Positions 24,775 through 32,955 are shown, counted from the stretch's first letter. The stretch is DNA of 64,000 nt from BRH-c25 sp035627615 (GCA_035627615.1 DASPLL010000025.1:104398-168397), one strand, 5' to 3'. The notes: generated by a model not told the origin, from the letters alone. Numbers and translations: made by a program.

Positions 24775-25935
24775 ATGGATCCGTTGCTTAATTCAACCTC
24801 AAGCTTGCTGGCTGTTATGTTCATGACAATAGGGGTGGGACTATACCTCAGCAAGCGCAAGCCTTTTACTTCTTTTGGGCCTGCAATCATAGTTATAATT
24901 ATAGGTATCATACTGTCAAATCTTAAAATAGTACCGGCCTGGGCAGATGTATATGGGGTCATGTTTGAATATGCTTTGCCGCTGTCGGTGGCAATCATGC
25001 TTCTTAATGTGGATTTAAGCGGGATGCTGAAGCTTTCAAAGCAGCCGCTTCTGGCAATGTTCTTTGCAGTCGTAAGCGTTTCTGCAGCTGCGCTTGTTGG
25101 CGGAATATTTATGGCGGGAAGCATTCCTGAAGGCTGGAAGGTAGCGGGTATGTTCGTAGGCACATACACAGGAGGCAGCTCGAACCTTACAGCAATAGGA
25201 AAGGCACTTGAAGCATCACCTGAAACCTTTGCTGCAGCAAATGCTGCTGACTATGTAATCGGTATTCCGAGCCTTGTGCTTTTGATGGCAGCTCCTGCGT
25301 TTATGAAAAGCTCCGAATGGTTCAACAGGATATGGCCTTACAAGCTGACCGATGAGGAGCTTGAGCTCGAAGGCGGACATGACTTTCTGCAGTCTAAGGA
25401 ATGGAGCATAAATGACATAGCATGGTTATTGGGACTAGGCTTTGCCATTGTAGCTATAGCATCAGCTTTGGCGAAATTCTTTCCGGCAGAATATGTTAGC
25501 ATGATGCAGATAATATTAATAACTACCATAGCAATCATAACGGCACAGTTCAAACCGGTCAAGAAGCTTAAAGGCAAGATGGACCTCGGATTATATGCAG
25601 CGTTATTCTTCCTCGTTATTATCGGGTTTATGGTAGATATCAGACAGTTCTTCAGTTCGGCTATAAGCATATCGGCATACTGTGCAATAGTCATTTTGGG
25701 TTCGTTAACCTTGCACGTACTGCTGTGCAGGTTAGCAAAGATCAAATACCAGTATGTAGGTATCTCTATCATGGCAGCAATTGCGGATGGCAGTTCAGCG
25801 GCTTTGATGGCTGCAACAGGGAAATGGGAGTCGATTATAAGTATAGCGGTTGTTCTGGGTATAATAGGTAATGCCGTAGGTAACTATGTGGGTATATCAA
25901 TCGGATATCTTATCAAAAACATAATAGGTATGTAA
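24775..25935 (+). CDS. DUF819-family membrane protein, likely carrier
   Basis: The 386-residue protein has about ten membrane segments. The pair VGTYTGGSSNLTAIGKAL and late ISIMAAIADGSSAALMAATG, one in each half, suggests an inverted-repeat transporter of the DUF819 (YjcL) family. The ATG at 24775 follows TGGAGGAG; an upstream in-frame ATG at 24760 would overlap this site. Its place between epimerase and peptidase genes suggests it moves a peptide, an amino acid or a related compound. The substrate is unproven. Confidence 0.85.
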   Translation: MDPLLNSTSSLLAVMFMTIGVGLYLSKRKPFTSFGPAIIVIIIGIILSNLKIVPAWADVYGVMFEYALPLSVAIMLLNVDLSGMLKLSKQPLLAMFFAVVSVSAAALVGGIFMAGSIPEGWKVAGMFVGTYTGGSSNLTAIGKALEASPETFAAANAADYVIGIPSLVLLMAAPAFMKSSEWFNRIWPYKLTDEELELEGGHDFLQSKEWSINDIAWLLGLGFAIVAIASALAKFFPAEYVSMMQIILITTIAIITAQFKPVKKLKGKMDLGLYAALFFLVIIGFMVDIRQFFSSAISISAYCAIVILGSLTLHVLLCRLAKIKYQYVGISIMAAIADGSSAALMAATGKWESIISIAVVLGIIGNAVGNYVGISIGYLIKNIIGM

Positions 25936-26039
25936 CTCTATATTCTGACATATATAAGAAATAGCCGGATACACAGCTTTAAAAGGCGGGTATTCGGCTA
26001 CGCATATATGTGGGATGAAAATTTGGAGAGGTGAGTGGA

Positions 26040-28136
26040 GTGGAAAGGTTTAAACTGTATTACTCCGGAATACATATCTCGGATATTTATCTGGATGCAG
26101 AAGAAGTGTGTTATTCGGAAAAAGATATGGGAACGGGTGTATTCGGAGAAAAAAGAGTGATGTCCTCTGAAGATGGCGGCAGATACCAGGGGGATTACTT
26201 GATAAATCCGCTGTTTATAAATGAAAACCTTGCCGAATATGCAAGGATCTTCCTGACGGACGAAAGCAAGGTTACGGCTTCCTGGGGAGATGTATATGAA
26301 AAGTACAGTGAAAAGGAAGGAATGTGGACAAGAAGAAACGGGGTGCATCCGATTGATGTACTGGTTCTTGATGGAGATGTAAAAGCTTTCGTGGCAATAT
26401 CCAGGGAAATGGTGTCGGTATTGGTGAAGGAAGGGTATGAAAGCTGCACCCCGGTAAAATATTGGACTGAGGGTGCAGTTTCAAAACCGGAGTACCTTGT
26501 AGAGTATAAGGGCACTTTTATGGTTGAAATGAGGGATAAGACAAGGCTTGCGACTGAGGTGTGGCTTCCTGACGGAGTTAAAGGCAGAATACCGGCAATA
26601 CTTGTAAGAACATGTTATGGAAGAAATAGTAAGCCTCACGCGTATTTCAGATATGTAATGCGGGGATATGCGCTGGTCATTCAGGATGTCAGAGGCCGTG
26701 ACGATTCGGAGGGCGAATGGATGCCCATGCATTATGAAGTTGAGGATGGAGATGACACCTTGAACTGGATAGCAACACAGGAATGGTCCGATGGAAATGT
26801 CGGAACCATAGGAGCATCCTATCTGGGGTTTGTGCAGTGGGCAGCTGCGGCAAGCGGAAATGAACATCTAAAGGCAATGGTAAGCATAGTTACAGCAGGA
26901 AGCCCGTTTATCGACATACCCAGAAAGGGAGGGGCCCTGGTATCGGGTACAATGGCATGGGCCTTTGCCATGATTGACAAGAAGCTCAATATTGGGAACA
27001 TTGTGAGAGACGATTGGGATGAGGTAATGAAGATAAGACCTGTTAAGGATGTTCCCGGGAGAGTATTCGGAAGGGAAGTCGGATTCTGGACAGAATGGTC
27101 CTCCCATGAGGTACAGGATGAATTTTGGGATAAGTCAAGCTGGTATAGGCTCAGGCATAATATAAAAGCTCCGGCTATGATAATATCCGGCTGGTACGAT
27201 GACAACGGAATGGGAACAACTGAAGCGTGCCAGGTAGTAGAAGGCTATGACAGGACAAACAGGAAAATAATACTCGGCCCTTGGATGCACAATGCCAACA
27301 GTCTGAGGGAAATACACAACGTTCCCTTCGGAAACAACTGCTTAAGGGATGATATGGACTATCTGCACCAGTTATGGTTCGACAGGCATCTCAAAGGAAT
27401 GAACAATGGTGTGGATAAAGGCAGCCCTGTGGAATATTATACAGTAGGTGACAACAGGTGGGTGGGCTGCAATACATGGCCTCCGGAAAATAGCAGCCTG
27501 ACAGATATGTATGTTACAAGCGGTGGAAGTGCCAATACCTCATCCGGAGATGGAAAATTGGGTTTTGAAAAGGTTGACGATACAGGCATGGACGGCTATG
27601 ATTTTGACCCTGCCGATCCGGCACCCCATATAATCGACATGTCGGAAAATGAGCTGGGAGTACCGGAGAACTACAGTGAAATGGAAAAGAGAAAAGATGT
27701 ACTCGTTTATACATCGGATGCACTGACAGAAGATATCAGTATAGCCGGTGACGTCTATATAGAATTCTATGCAAGCAGCTCGGCCAGAGATACAGACTGG
27801 GTGGTAAGGCTTACTGACGTAGATGGATCCGGGAACTCTATAAGGCTGTGTGATGGAGTCCTTAGAGCCAAGTTCAGACAGGGCTTTGACAAAATAGTTC
27901 TTTTGGAGCCGGGAAAAATTGAGAAATATGTGATCAAGACCTCAAAGGTGGCTAATACGTTCAAAAAGGATCACAGAATAAGACTTCAGATTACTTCAGG
28001 GGCGGAGAACCTCATATTCCCCAATCCCAATACAGGGAACAACTTCTTTGAGGATACAGAAGCTCTGGTGGCCTCCCAGAAGATTTATCACGGGGGCAAA
28101 TATGAGACAAAGGTAAGGCTTCCCAGGGTAAAATAA
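26040..28136 (+). CDS. CocE/NonD-family (X-Pro dipeptidyl-peptidase S15) hydrolase
   Basis: The 698-residue protein contains an S15 alpha/beta-hydrolase domain from about residue 160: oxyanion-like RTCYGRN, nucleophile Ser260 in GASYLGFVQW, Asp in SGWYDDNGMG and His in LGPWMHN. A jelly-roll PepX_C domain follows (DVYIEFYASSSARDTDWVVR to the end). The first 150 residues are a less familiar N-terminal extension. There is no signal peptide. It may cleave peptides or esters in the same pathway as the epimerase. The GTG at 26040 has GGAGAGG eight bases upstream. Confidence 0.88.
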   Translation: MERFKLYYSGIHISDIYLDAEEVCYSEKDMGTGVFGEKRVMSSEDGGRYQGDYLINPLFINENLAEYARIFLTDESKVTASWGDVYEKYSEKEGMWTRRNGVHPIDVLVLDGDVKAFVAISREMVSVLVKEGYESCTPVKYWTEGAVSKPEYLVEYKGTFMVEMRDKTRLATEVWLPDGVKGRIPAILVRTCYGRNSKPHAYFRYVMRGYALVIQDVRGRDDSEGEWMPMHYEVEDGDDTLNWIATQEWSDGNVGTIGASYLGFVQWAAAASGNEHLKAMVSIVTAGSPFIDIPRKGGALVSGTMAWAFAMIDKKLNIGNIVRDDWDEVMKIRPVKDVPGRVFGREVGFWTEWSSHEVQDEFWDKSSWYRLRHNIKAPAMIISGWYDDNGMGTTEACQVVEGYDRTNRKIILGPWMHNANSLREIHNVPFGNNCLRDDMDYLHQLWFDRHLKGMNNGVDKGSPVEYYTVGDNRWVGCNTWPPENSSLTDMYVTSGGSANTSSGDGKLGFEKVDDTGMDGYDFDPADPAPHIIDMSENELGVPENYSEMEKRKDVLVYTSDALTEDISIAGDVYIEFYASSSARDTDWVVRLTDVDGSGNSIRLCDGVLRAKFRQGFDKIVLLEPGKIEKYVIKTSKVANTFKKDHRIRLQITSGAENLIFPNPNTGNNFFEDTEALVASQKIYHGGKYETKVRLPRVK

Positions 28137-28156
28137 TGAATTGATATATAAAATTT

Positions 28157-28187
28157 AGTCTACACAGCTATAGAAGCTGTGTAGACT
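28157..28187. terminator. Hairpin between convergent hydrolase and GerW genes
   Basis: AGTCTACACAGCT and AGCTGTGTAGACT pair perfectly over 13 bases with a five-base loop. A T-rich tract follows on the minus strand, so it best fits termination of the GerW gene, though it may serve both. Confidence 0.7.
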
Positions 28188-28194
28188 GCAAAAA

Positions 28195-28620
28195 TCAGCT
28201 TTGAGGCTGACTTTGCTGCTGGTTCTGCTGTTGGCCTTGTGACTGGCTGCTCTGGCCTTTACCCATCATCTGAGGTATTTGGTTGATCAACTGACTCACG
28301 TTGCTTGCAGTACCGCTGACAGGTATAACAGTGACATTGTTTCCATCGACCACTGCTACTGCGTCGGTACTGATCCTTGCGCCAAGACCCAGCGCATCCA
28401 TACCGGCATTGCTGGTTCCCTGGCCTGTTGCCGCAGTGCTCCCGGTCATCCTGCCGGAAGTATTACCGCCGCCATATCCGATAGTCACAGATATGATTGG
28501 TATAAGCGTTTTGTCACCCTGTAACACAGGTTTTCCCAGTGTACCCTCATTCGTTGTAAAGGTTTCTATATTTGAAAATAGTGTATCGATATTCTGATTT
28601 AAAGATGTTGTTACTTCCAT
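28195..28620 (-). CDS. gerW: GerW/YtfJ-family sporulation protein
   Basis: The 141-residue protein fits the spore protein family GerW (YtfJ): IPIISVTIGYGGG, a Gly/Ser/Thr-rich middle, ALGLGARISTDAVAVVDG and VTVIPVSG. The C-terminal 20 residues are almost only Gln, Ser and Pro, a low-complexity tail. In Bacillus the homologue is needed for normal germination. AGGAGG precedes the ATG. The DUF2953 gene lies just upstream, which repeats the ytfI-ytfJ order of Bacillus. Confidence 0.88.
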   Translation of the reverse strand: MEVTTSLNQNIDTLFSNIETFTTNEGTLGKPVLQGDKTLIPIISVTIGYGGGNTSGRMTGSTAATGQGTSNAGMDALGLGARISTDAVAVVDGNNVTVIPVSGTASNVSQLINQIPQMMGKGQSSQSQGQQQNQQQSQPQS

Positions 28621-28668
28621 ATTTGTACCTCCTTAAATAAATTATGGTTCAAAAAAACCGGGCATTGA

Positions 28669-29148
28669 CTAAATGAGCTTTGCCAGTGATCTGCCCAAAT
28701 TCAACTTAGCAGTGGCATCCAGGCTGATATAGTCATTAATTGCAAGGAAGTCGGGTTTTTGATGCAAGGACTCTACATTGAGGAACTCAGATATCATAGT
28801 AACAGCGCTGCAGGCTAAACCTGTAACAAAGGGGTCCCGGAATCCAAACCGGGTATCAACATGGATATCGGTGGGCCTGAGACTTCTAAGAACACCTTTA
28901 TTGCCAGATACGCCAAGCTTACGTTTTATCTGTCTGGTTAAGATTCTTTTATTCAGCAGGTACAGGGTCATGACAAATCCCCCGTCCTTCCTTGCTATTT
29001 CTGACTTCAGCAAGGGATACAGCCAGAATAGTGTCAAATGCATATCTGAGTTGGCAGAATCAAAAACTAGATTAATTCTTGATTTTACTGCAAATAGTAA
29101 TACTATAAAAAGCAGAACTACAGTTAGTAAAACTAATAGTAAAGTCAT
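28669..29148 (-). CDS. ytfI: DUF2953 protein, YtfI-like
   Basis: The 159-residue protein has one N-terminal membrane helix (LLLVLLTVVLLFIVLLFAV) and a cytoplasmic or intermembrane domain with a late GFRDPFVTGLACSAV, typical of DUF2953. Family members are tied to spore formers and sit next to gerW, as here. I choose the ATG at 29148 because GGGGG lies eight bases upstream; two earlier ATG codons precede that site. Confidence 0.78.
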   Translation of the reverse strand: MTLLLVLLTVVLLFIVLLFAVKSRINLVFDSANSDMHLTLFWLYPLLKSEIARKDGGFVMTLYLLNKRILTRQIKRKLGVSGNKGVLRSLRPTDIHVDTRFGFRDPFVTGLACSAVTMISEFLNVESLHQKPDFLAINDYISLDATAKLNLGRSLAKLI

Positions 29149-29274
29149 GGAATTTACCCCCATGTTCATGGTTATTGCAGCTTTTAATATTTTTGCCTAT
29201 ATGTATTTTTTTATCGCGTCAAAATGTATTACGGCTTACTTATTTATCCATTTGTCAATACTGCCGTGTAAGGA

Positions 29275-29964
29275 TCATGAACTCGCTTTCATACTTATAT
29301 GAAGACTTCCGTCACTTTGCAATTCAGCGAAGAAGATATCTTCTACAGAATTTGCTCCTGACTGTTTTATCTGTTGATCCAGCCATTCATTGCTCAAATT
29401 TAGCTCTTTCAGGTTTTTTTGAACCAGTTTTCCATCAACAATTATTTCAGTAGGGAAATACATCCGATTTTCGGGTTGGATATTCATGTCTTTTTTTGTT
29501 ACAGCTTCAAGATCTGACTTTTTTAATATACTTAACTGGCCGTTTGGCTCTAGTATTGCATAATCAACATCTTTAATGGAAAAAACATTATTTGTCCTGA
29601 GCAGCATTGTGAGATCATCCATGTTTAGTCTTTGTGCAGCCAGTTCCTTTCGCATGATGATTCCCTTTTTAATAACTATTGAAGGCTCGCCGTCAAGCAA
29701 TACCCTGGCTTTAGAAGATTTTATGCTTATATACTCAAGAAGGAATGTCAGGAGTGCCCATATTATCAGACCGGTCACCCCGTCGATAAGCTTTATATCC
29801 CTGTGTACCACCATGTCTCCGGCGATATTTCCCATGGCTATACCTGTGACATATGTAAAGAATGTCAGCTGCCCCAACTGTTTTTTGCCAAGCAGACGTG
29901 TCAAAACAAACAGTACTGTAAATCCTATCATTGTTCTTAACGATGTTTCAAGAATAGTATGCAT
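29275..29964 (-). CDS. DUF421-family membrane protein
   Basis: The 229-residue protein has three N-terminal membrane segments with RLLGKKQLGQLTFFTYVTGIAMG and then a cytoplasmic region containing two DUF421-type motifs (LDGEPSIVIKKGIIMRKEL and LRTNNVFSIKDVDYAILEPNG). YetF/YdfS-like proteins of this family are common in spore formers, where some affect germination. GGAGG lies before the ATG. It faces the same direction as the gerW pair but is separated by about 125 bases. Confidence 0.88.
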   Translation of the reverse strand: MHTILETSLRTMIGFTVLFVLTRLLGKKQLGQLTFFTYVTGIAMGNIAGDMVVHRDIKLIDGVTGLIIWALLTFLLEYISIKSSKARVLLDGEPSIVIKKGIIMRKELAAQRLNMDDLTMLLRTNNVFSIKDVDYAILEPNGQLSILKKSDLEAVTKKDMNIQPENRMYFPTEIIVDGKLVQKNLKELNLSNEWLDQQIKQSGANSVEDIFFAELQSDGSLHISMKASS

Positions 29965-30054
29965 ATAGCCTCCATAATTTCAATCCATCACAATTTTATC
30001 AGGATGTCTTCATTTATATAATTACAGAAATCATATGAAATTATTAGTGAAGTT

Positions 30055-30107
30055 ATGTACCGGTATATTGTACGTGCCGGGTTTATACTTGAACCGTACC
30101 GGTACAT
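30055..30107 (+). repeat. Inverted repeat with TACCGGTA cores
   Basis: ATGTACCGGTA (30055-30065) and TACCGGTACAT (30097-30107) are perfect inverted repeats 31 bases apart; the core of each is itself palindromic. It lies in the 220-base gap upstream of the GGDEF remnant. It may be a paired operator or a transcript hairpin. Nothing else is recognised in this gap. Confidence 0.5.
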
Positions 30108-30185
30108 CTGCTGAAAAGGCCGGTTGACCGGATAGAGTTAAGGAAGGAATGTGAAGGATCTAAATCAAATCATGGGCAGACATCA

Positions 30186-30388
30186 ATGAGATTAATCATA
30201 ATGTATATTTTTATGAGAAGCTTATGGATACTGATGTCAGACAGACTTTTAGGCTTGCTTAATATCGAAAGGGAAGCAGTCACCAGGATAAGCATCGCAA
30301 AAGGCTGGTGGAAAACCGGCAAAAGCTTGAAAAAAGTGAACGGGAGCTGGAATACCAGGCATATCATGATCAGATAACAGGTAAAAAT
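30186..30388 (+). pseudogene. Remnant of a GGDEF (diguanylate cyclase) signalling gene
   Basis: The first frame reads IFMRSLWILMSDRLLGLL and ARISIAKGW-like residues, the familiar first membrane segment and following helix of many membrane-bound PAS/GGDEF proteins. From about 30306 the homology continues in another frame as LVENRQKLEKSERELEYQAY then HDQITGKN, the coiled coil and opening motif of a GGDEF domain. Everything between (second membrane segment, PAS) and everything after is gone. This is a gene collapsed by an internal deletion with a frameshift and by loss of its 3' part. Confidence 0.65.
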
Positions 30389-30400
30389 ATTTTCGTAACG

Positions 30401-30447
30401 CCGGATGGTGAAGTTTCGAGCATACCAAACTCACCATCCGGTTTTTA
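30401..30447 (+). terminator. Terminator after GGDEF remnant
   Basis: CCGGATGGTGA (30401-30411) and TCACCATCCGG (30431-30441) pair perfectly over 11 bases and are followed by TTTTT. Confidence 0.85.
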
Positions 30448-30459
30448 TGTTTTTGGCAT

Positions 30460-30487
30460 TTGACAATAACAAATTCTGGAGTATAAT
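30460..30487 (+). promoter_or_regulatory. Promoter of the NifX/MinD locus
   Basis: TTGACA and TATAAT are separated by 16 bases. Transcription would start near 30494, giving a 100-base leader to the small Mrp remnant frame. Confidence 0.65.
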
Positions 30488-30596
30488 ATAATTAGCATAT
30501 GCCAATAATGATTCGCGGATATTCATATATTTCGCGAAAAACATTATACAATCTACATAATGGGTCTATGGGATTTTTAAACAAAGGAGCAATGAC

Positions 30597-30683
30597 ATGG
30601 ATTTTGTGAAGGAAAAACCTAATGAACAAAGTAAAATCAAGAAGATAATTGCTGTAATGAGCGGAAAAGGAGGTGAGGTGTGA
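30597..30683 (+). pseudogene. Truncated Mrp/NBP35 ATPase gene, 28 codons left
   Basis: The frame begins with a good start (AAGGAG seven bases before ATG) and reads MDFVKEKPNEQSKIKK then IIAVMSGKGGEV. IKKIIAVMSGKGG is the beginning of the deviant Walker A of Mrp/ApbC/NBP35 Fe-S carriers, which normally goes on as VGKS. Here it hits a TGA after GGEV, so about 90 percent of the gene is missing. Its last codons contain AAGGAGGTGA, the ribosome binding site of the next gene, and its TGA overlaps that gene's ATG. It may still be translated as a coupled leader peptide. Confidence 0.7.
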
Positions 30684-31066
30684 TGAAAATATGTATCTCC
30701 AGCAGCGGTCAGGAAAAGACGTCCCTAGTTGATGAGAGATTTGGAAGATGTCCATATTTTGTAGCATATGATACAAAGACGAAAGAGTATTCCGCAGCTG
30801 TCAATAAGGGTGTGGCCGCTTCCGGCGGCGCAGGGATTGCAGCGGCTCAGACAGTTATTGATATGAAAGCGGATGCAGTGATTACCGGCAATATGGGTCC
30901 CAATGCGATGGAGCTGCTTCAGGCAAACGGCATAAAAATATATCAGACAACAGGAAATACTGTTGAAGCCGCAGTACAGGAATTCAAGAGCGCAAGGGGC
31001 GTAGAATTGAGCAAGCCTGTCCCCGCACATTCAGGGATGGGCAGGAACAATAGAAGGGGCTGGTAA
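30683..31066 (+). CDS. NifX/NifB-domain protein (Fe-Mo cofactor-binding type)
   Basis: The 127-residue protein matches the Nitro_FeMo-Co family: KICISSSGQ, then VDERFGRCPYFVAYD, AGIAAAQTVIDMKADAVITG and MGPNAMELLQANGIKIY. Such small proteins occur beside MinD-like Fe-S ATPases and DUF134 regulators in anaerobes and are thought to carry metal clusters; the window shows no nitrogenase genes. ATG at 30683 overlaps the preceding TGA. The short C-terminal tail ends GMGRNNRRGW. Confidence 0.9.
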   Translation: MKICISSSGQEKTSLVDERFGRCPYFVAYDTKTKEYSAAVNKGVAASGGAGIAAAQTVIDMKADAVITGNMGPNAMELLQANGIKIYQTTGNTVEAAVQEFKSARGVELSKPVPAHSGMGRNNRRGW

Positions 31067-31067
31067 A

Positions 31068-31879
31068 ATGCAGATTGTTGTACTGAGCGGCAAGGGAGGA
31101 ACGGGAAAGACTACGGTTGCCGTAAGTCTGGCAAAGACCACAGGCTTCACGTATGTCGATTGTGATGTGGAAGAGCCTAATGGCTTTGTATTTCTGTCTC
31201 CGCAGATTGAAAAGGTAGTAGATGTTACAATCCCTAATCCGGTTATTGACAGGAGCAAATGTATAACCTGTGGGAAATGCGCTGCAGTATGCCAGTTTAA
31301 TGCCCTTGCCGTGACAAGAAAAGGAATAATGCTGTTTGAGAAAATGTGTCACGGCTGCGGCGCCTGCTTGCTGACATGCCCTACAGGAGCGATAACTGAG
31401 CAGCTGCGGGCTATCGGTAAAATTGATATTGGCCGGAATGCGGATATTGAGTGTATAAGAGGGGTGCTTGACGTTGGTGAACCTATGGCAGGGCCTGTTA
31501 TTTCTGCTATTAAGAAGCTTATTGCGGATGAAAGGGATACAATAGTTGATTGTGCCCCGGGAAGCTCCTGTAATGTGGTAAAGGCTATTACTGGAATCGG
31601 GGATTTCAAAAGAGTACTTTCAATATGTGACTTTTTGGTGTAAAGACTCAGGTTTGTATAAACAAGTATGACATTAACATACAAAAAGCAAAAGAAATAG
31701 AAAAGTTCTGCAGCCGTAAAGGAATAAGCATTATCGGCAGGGTTCCGTATGATGAAAATGTAAAGGCTGCAATCCGGGAAAGAAAACCGGTAATATTGTA
31801 CCGGAACAGTCCTGCTGCTAAAGAGCTTGAGGCTATGTGGGGCAGGCTGAAAAATAATTGCAGGGAGGAAATATTGTGA
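31068..31879 (+). pseudogene. MinD-superfamily Fe-S ATPase with internal deletion and frameshift
   Basis: The first frame (31068-31643) has deviant Walker A LSGKGGTGKTT and an inserted ferredoxin domain with two clusters (CITCGKCAAVCQFNAL and CHGCGACLLTCPTGAI), and stops at CDFLV. The family continues in this place with a strand and helix (roughly ALLVTEPTPFG). Here those codons are missing and the rest resumes from 31643 in another frame as KTQVCINKYDINIQKAKEIE and SIIGRVPYDENV, ending at 31879. The 191-residue first part keeps the ATP and cluster sites, but lacks the C-terminal third, so the intact enzyme is unlikely. Confidence 0.8.
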
Positions 31880-32232
31880 GAATCGCTATTGCACGGGAAG
31901 GTCAGAATGTATCTGCACATTTTGGACATTGTGAGGGCTTCGAAGTTTTTACAATTAACGAAGGCGCTGTGAAGGACAGGGAGTTTATAGCAAATCCGGG
32001 GCACAGACCCGGCTTTCTGCCGGATTATCTGGCCGGGAGACATATTGATATTGTTGCATCGGGGAGTATGGGGGCTACAGCACAGAGTTTGTTTAAAGAA
32101 AAGGGAATAAATGTGATTGTAGGTGTGGAAGGCGGCCTGGAAGAAGCTATACAGGATTATATAAACGGAAGATTAAAAACCTCAAACCACGTTTGCAGTG
32201 AACATGCTTATGAAGGCCATTGCAACGGTTGA
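31876..32232 (+). CDS. Second NifX/NifB-domain protein
   Basis: The 118-residue protein begins VRIAIAREGQNVSAHFGHCE and contains FEVFTINEGAVKD and ASGSMGATAQSLFKEKGINV, a second Nitro_FeMo-Co domain different from the one at 30683. The GTG at 31876 overlaps the final TGA of the MinD pseudogene and has GGGAGG seven bases upstream. The C-terminus ends CSEHAYEGHCNG, a His/Cys tail that could bind metal. Confidence 0.88.
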   Translation: MRIAIAREGQNVSAHFGHCEGFEVFTINEGAVKDREFIANPGHRPGFLPDYLAGRHIDIVASGSMGATAQSLFKEKGINVIVGVEGGLEEAIQDYINGRLKTSNHVCSEHAYEGHCNG

Positions 32233-32241
32233 TGCAGAAGT

Positions 32242-32373
32242 ATGGATAAGGGTATAGGCATAGCTACGGTTTACAGGACAATTGAACTTTTAAAGGAAAC
32301 TGATATAATCAAGATAGTAATTATTGGGAATGACAGGTATATAGAACTGAAAAAGTATAGTGAAAAAATATAA
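32242..32373 (+). pseudogene. Fragment of a Fur-family regulator gene
   Basis: An open frame of 43 codons contains KGIGIATVYRTIELLKETDI and later GNDRYIEL. IG(L/I)ATVYRTLELL is the DNA-recognition helix region of Fur/PerR proteins, and RYE L is the following wing. The N-terminal third and the whole metal-binding dimer domain are absent and no ribosome binding site is seen. It lies between the second NifX gene and the DUF134 gene. Confidence 0.65.
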
Positions 32374-32407
32374 AATAGTATCTGCAGTCAATGCGGGAGG
32401 TAATGCT

Positions 32408-32854
32408 ATGCCAAGACCAACGAAACCAAGGATTATTGATTTTATTCCGGAGAACAGGTATTTCATACCTCTGGGAGTCCCAAAGTGCAGCATGGAAACG
32501 GTGGTGCTGAAGCTTGAAGAATTGGAAGCTATGAGACTTAAGGACATTGAGAATCTATCCCAGGAGGAATGTGCCGAGAGGATGAATGTATCGAGACAGA
32601 CCTTCCAGCTTATTATTGATGAAGCAAGAAAGAAGGTCGCCATTGCTTTCACTAACGGCAAAGCAATAAGTATCGAGGGTGGAAACTATACCTTGAATAT
32701 CTGCAAGTACCAGTGCGGGAACTGCGAAACGGTTTTTACCGAAACTTATGAGAAGGAAGCCGGGGAGTGTCCGAATTGCGGTTCAAGGGATACCCGGTGT
32801 ATGAACCATGGAAGCTTCTGCATGAAGAGATGCAGAAAGAAAGGTTGCCTGTAA
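32408..32854 (+). CDS. DUF134-family DNA-binding protein
   Basis: The 148-residue protein starts MPRPTKPR and has the DUF134 HTH (LEELEAMRLKDIENLSQEEC, then MNVSRQTFQLIIDEARKKV). The C-terminal part carries paired cysteines (CKYQCGNC, CPNCGSRDTRC) like a small zinc ribbon. DUF134 proteins are regularly linked to NifX/MinD clusters and may regulate them. GGGAGG lies eight bases before the ATG. Confidence 0.88.
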   Translation: MPRPTKPRIIDFIPENRYFIPLGVPKCSMETVVLKLEELEAMRLKDIENLSQEECAERMNVSRQTFQLIIDEARKKVAIAFTNGKAISIEGGNYTLNICKYQCGNCETVFTETYEKEAGECPNCGSRDTRCMNHGSFCMKRCRKKGCL

Positions 32855-32881
32855 TAACTTGCTGCCATCCGATGCATTTTA

Positions 32882-32910
32882 TTGACAGTACGTGGAAAAA
32901 TTAATATAAT
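32882..32910 (+). promoter_or_regulatory. Consensus sigma-A promoter of gpmI
   Basis: TTGACA and TATAAT are separated by exactly 17 bases. Confidence 0.8.
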
Positions 32911-32925
32911 TACCGTAAGTTAATC

Positions 32926-32955
32926 GTGCCGGGTAGTCGGAAAATGTCCCGGCAC
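32926..32955 (+). promoter_or_regulatory. 5' leader hairpin of gpmI
   Basis: GTGCCGGG and CCCGGCAC pair perfectly around a 14-base loop, close to the start of the transcript. It is followed by no T-run and may stabilise the message. Confidence 0.55.

Noticed and set aside
30680..32232. NifX-type genes as evidence of nitrogen fixation
   Set aside because: Single-domain NifX/NifB-like proteins with MinD and DUF134 are common in anaerobes without nitrogenase, and no nif structural gene is in the window.
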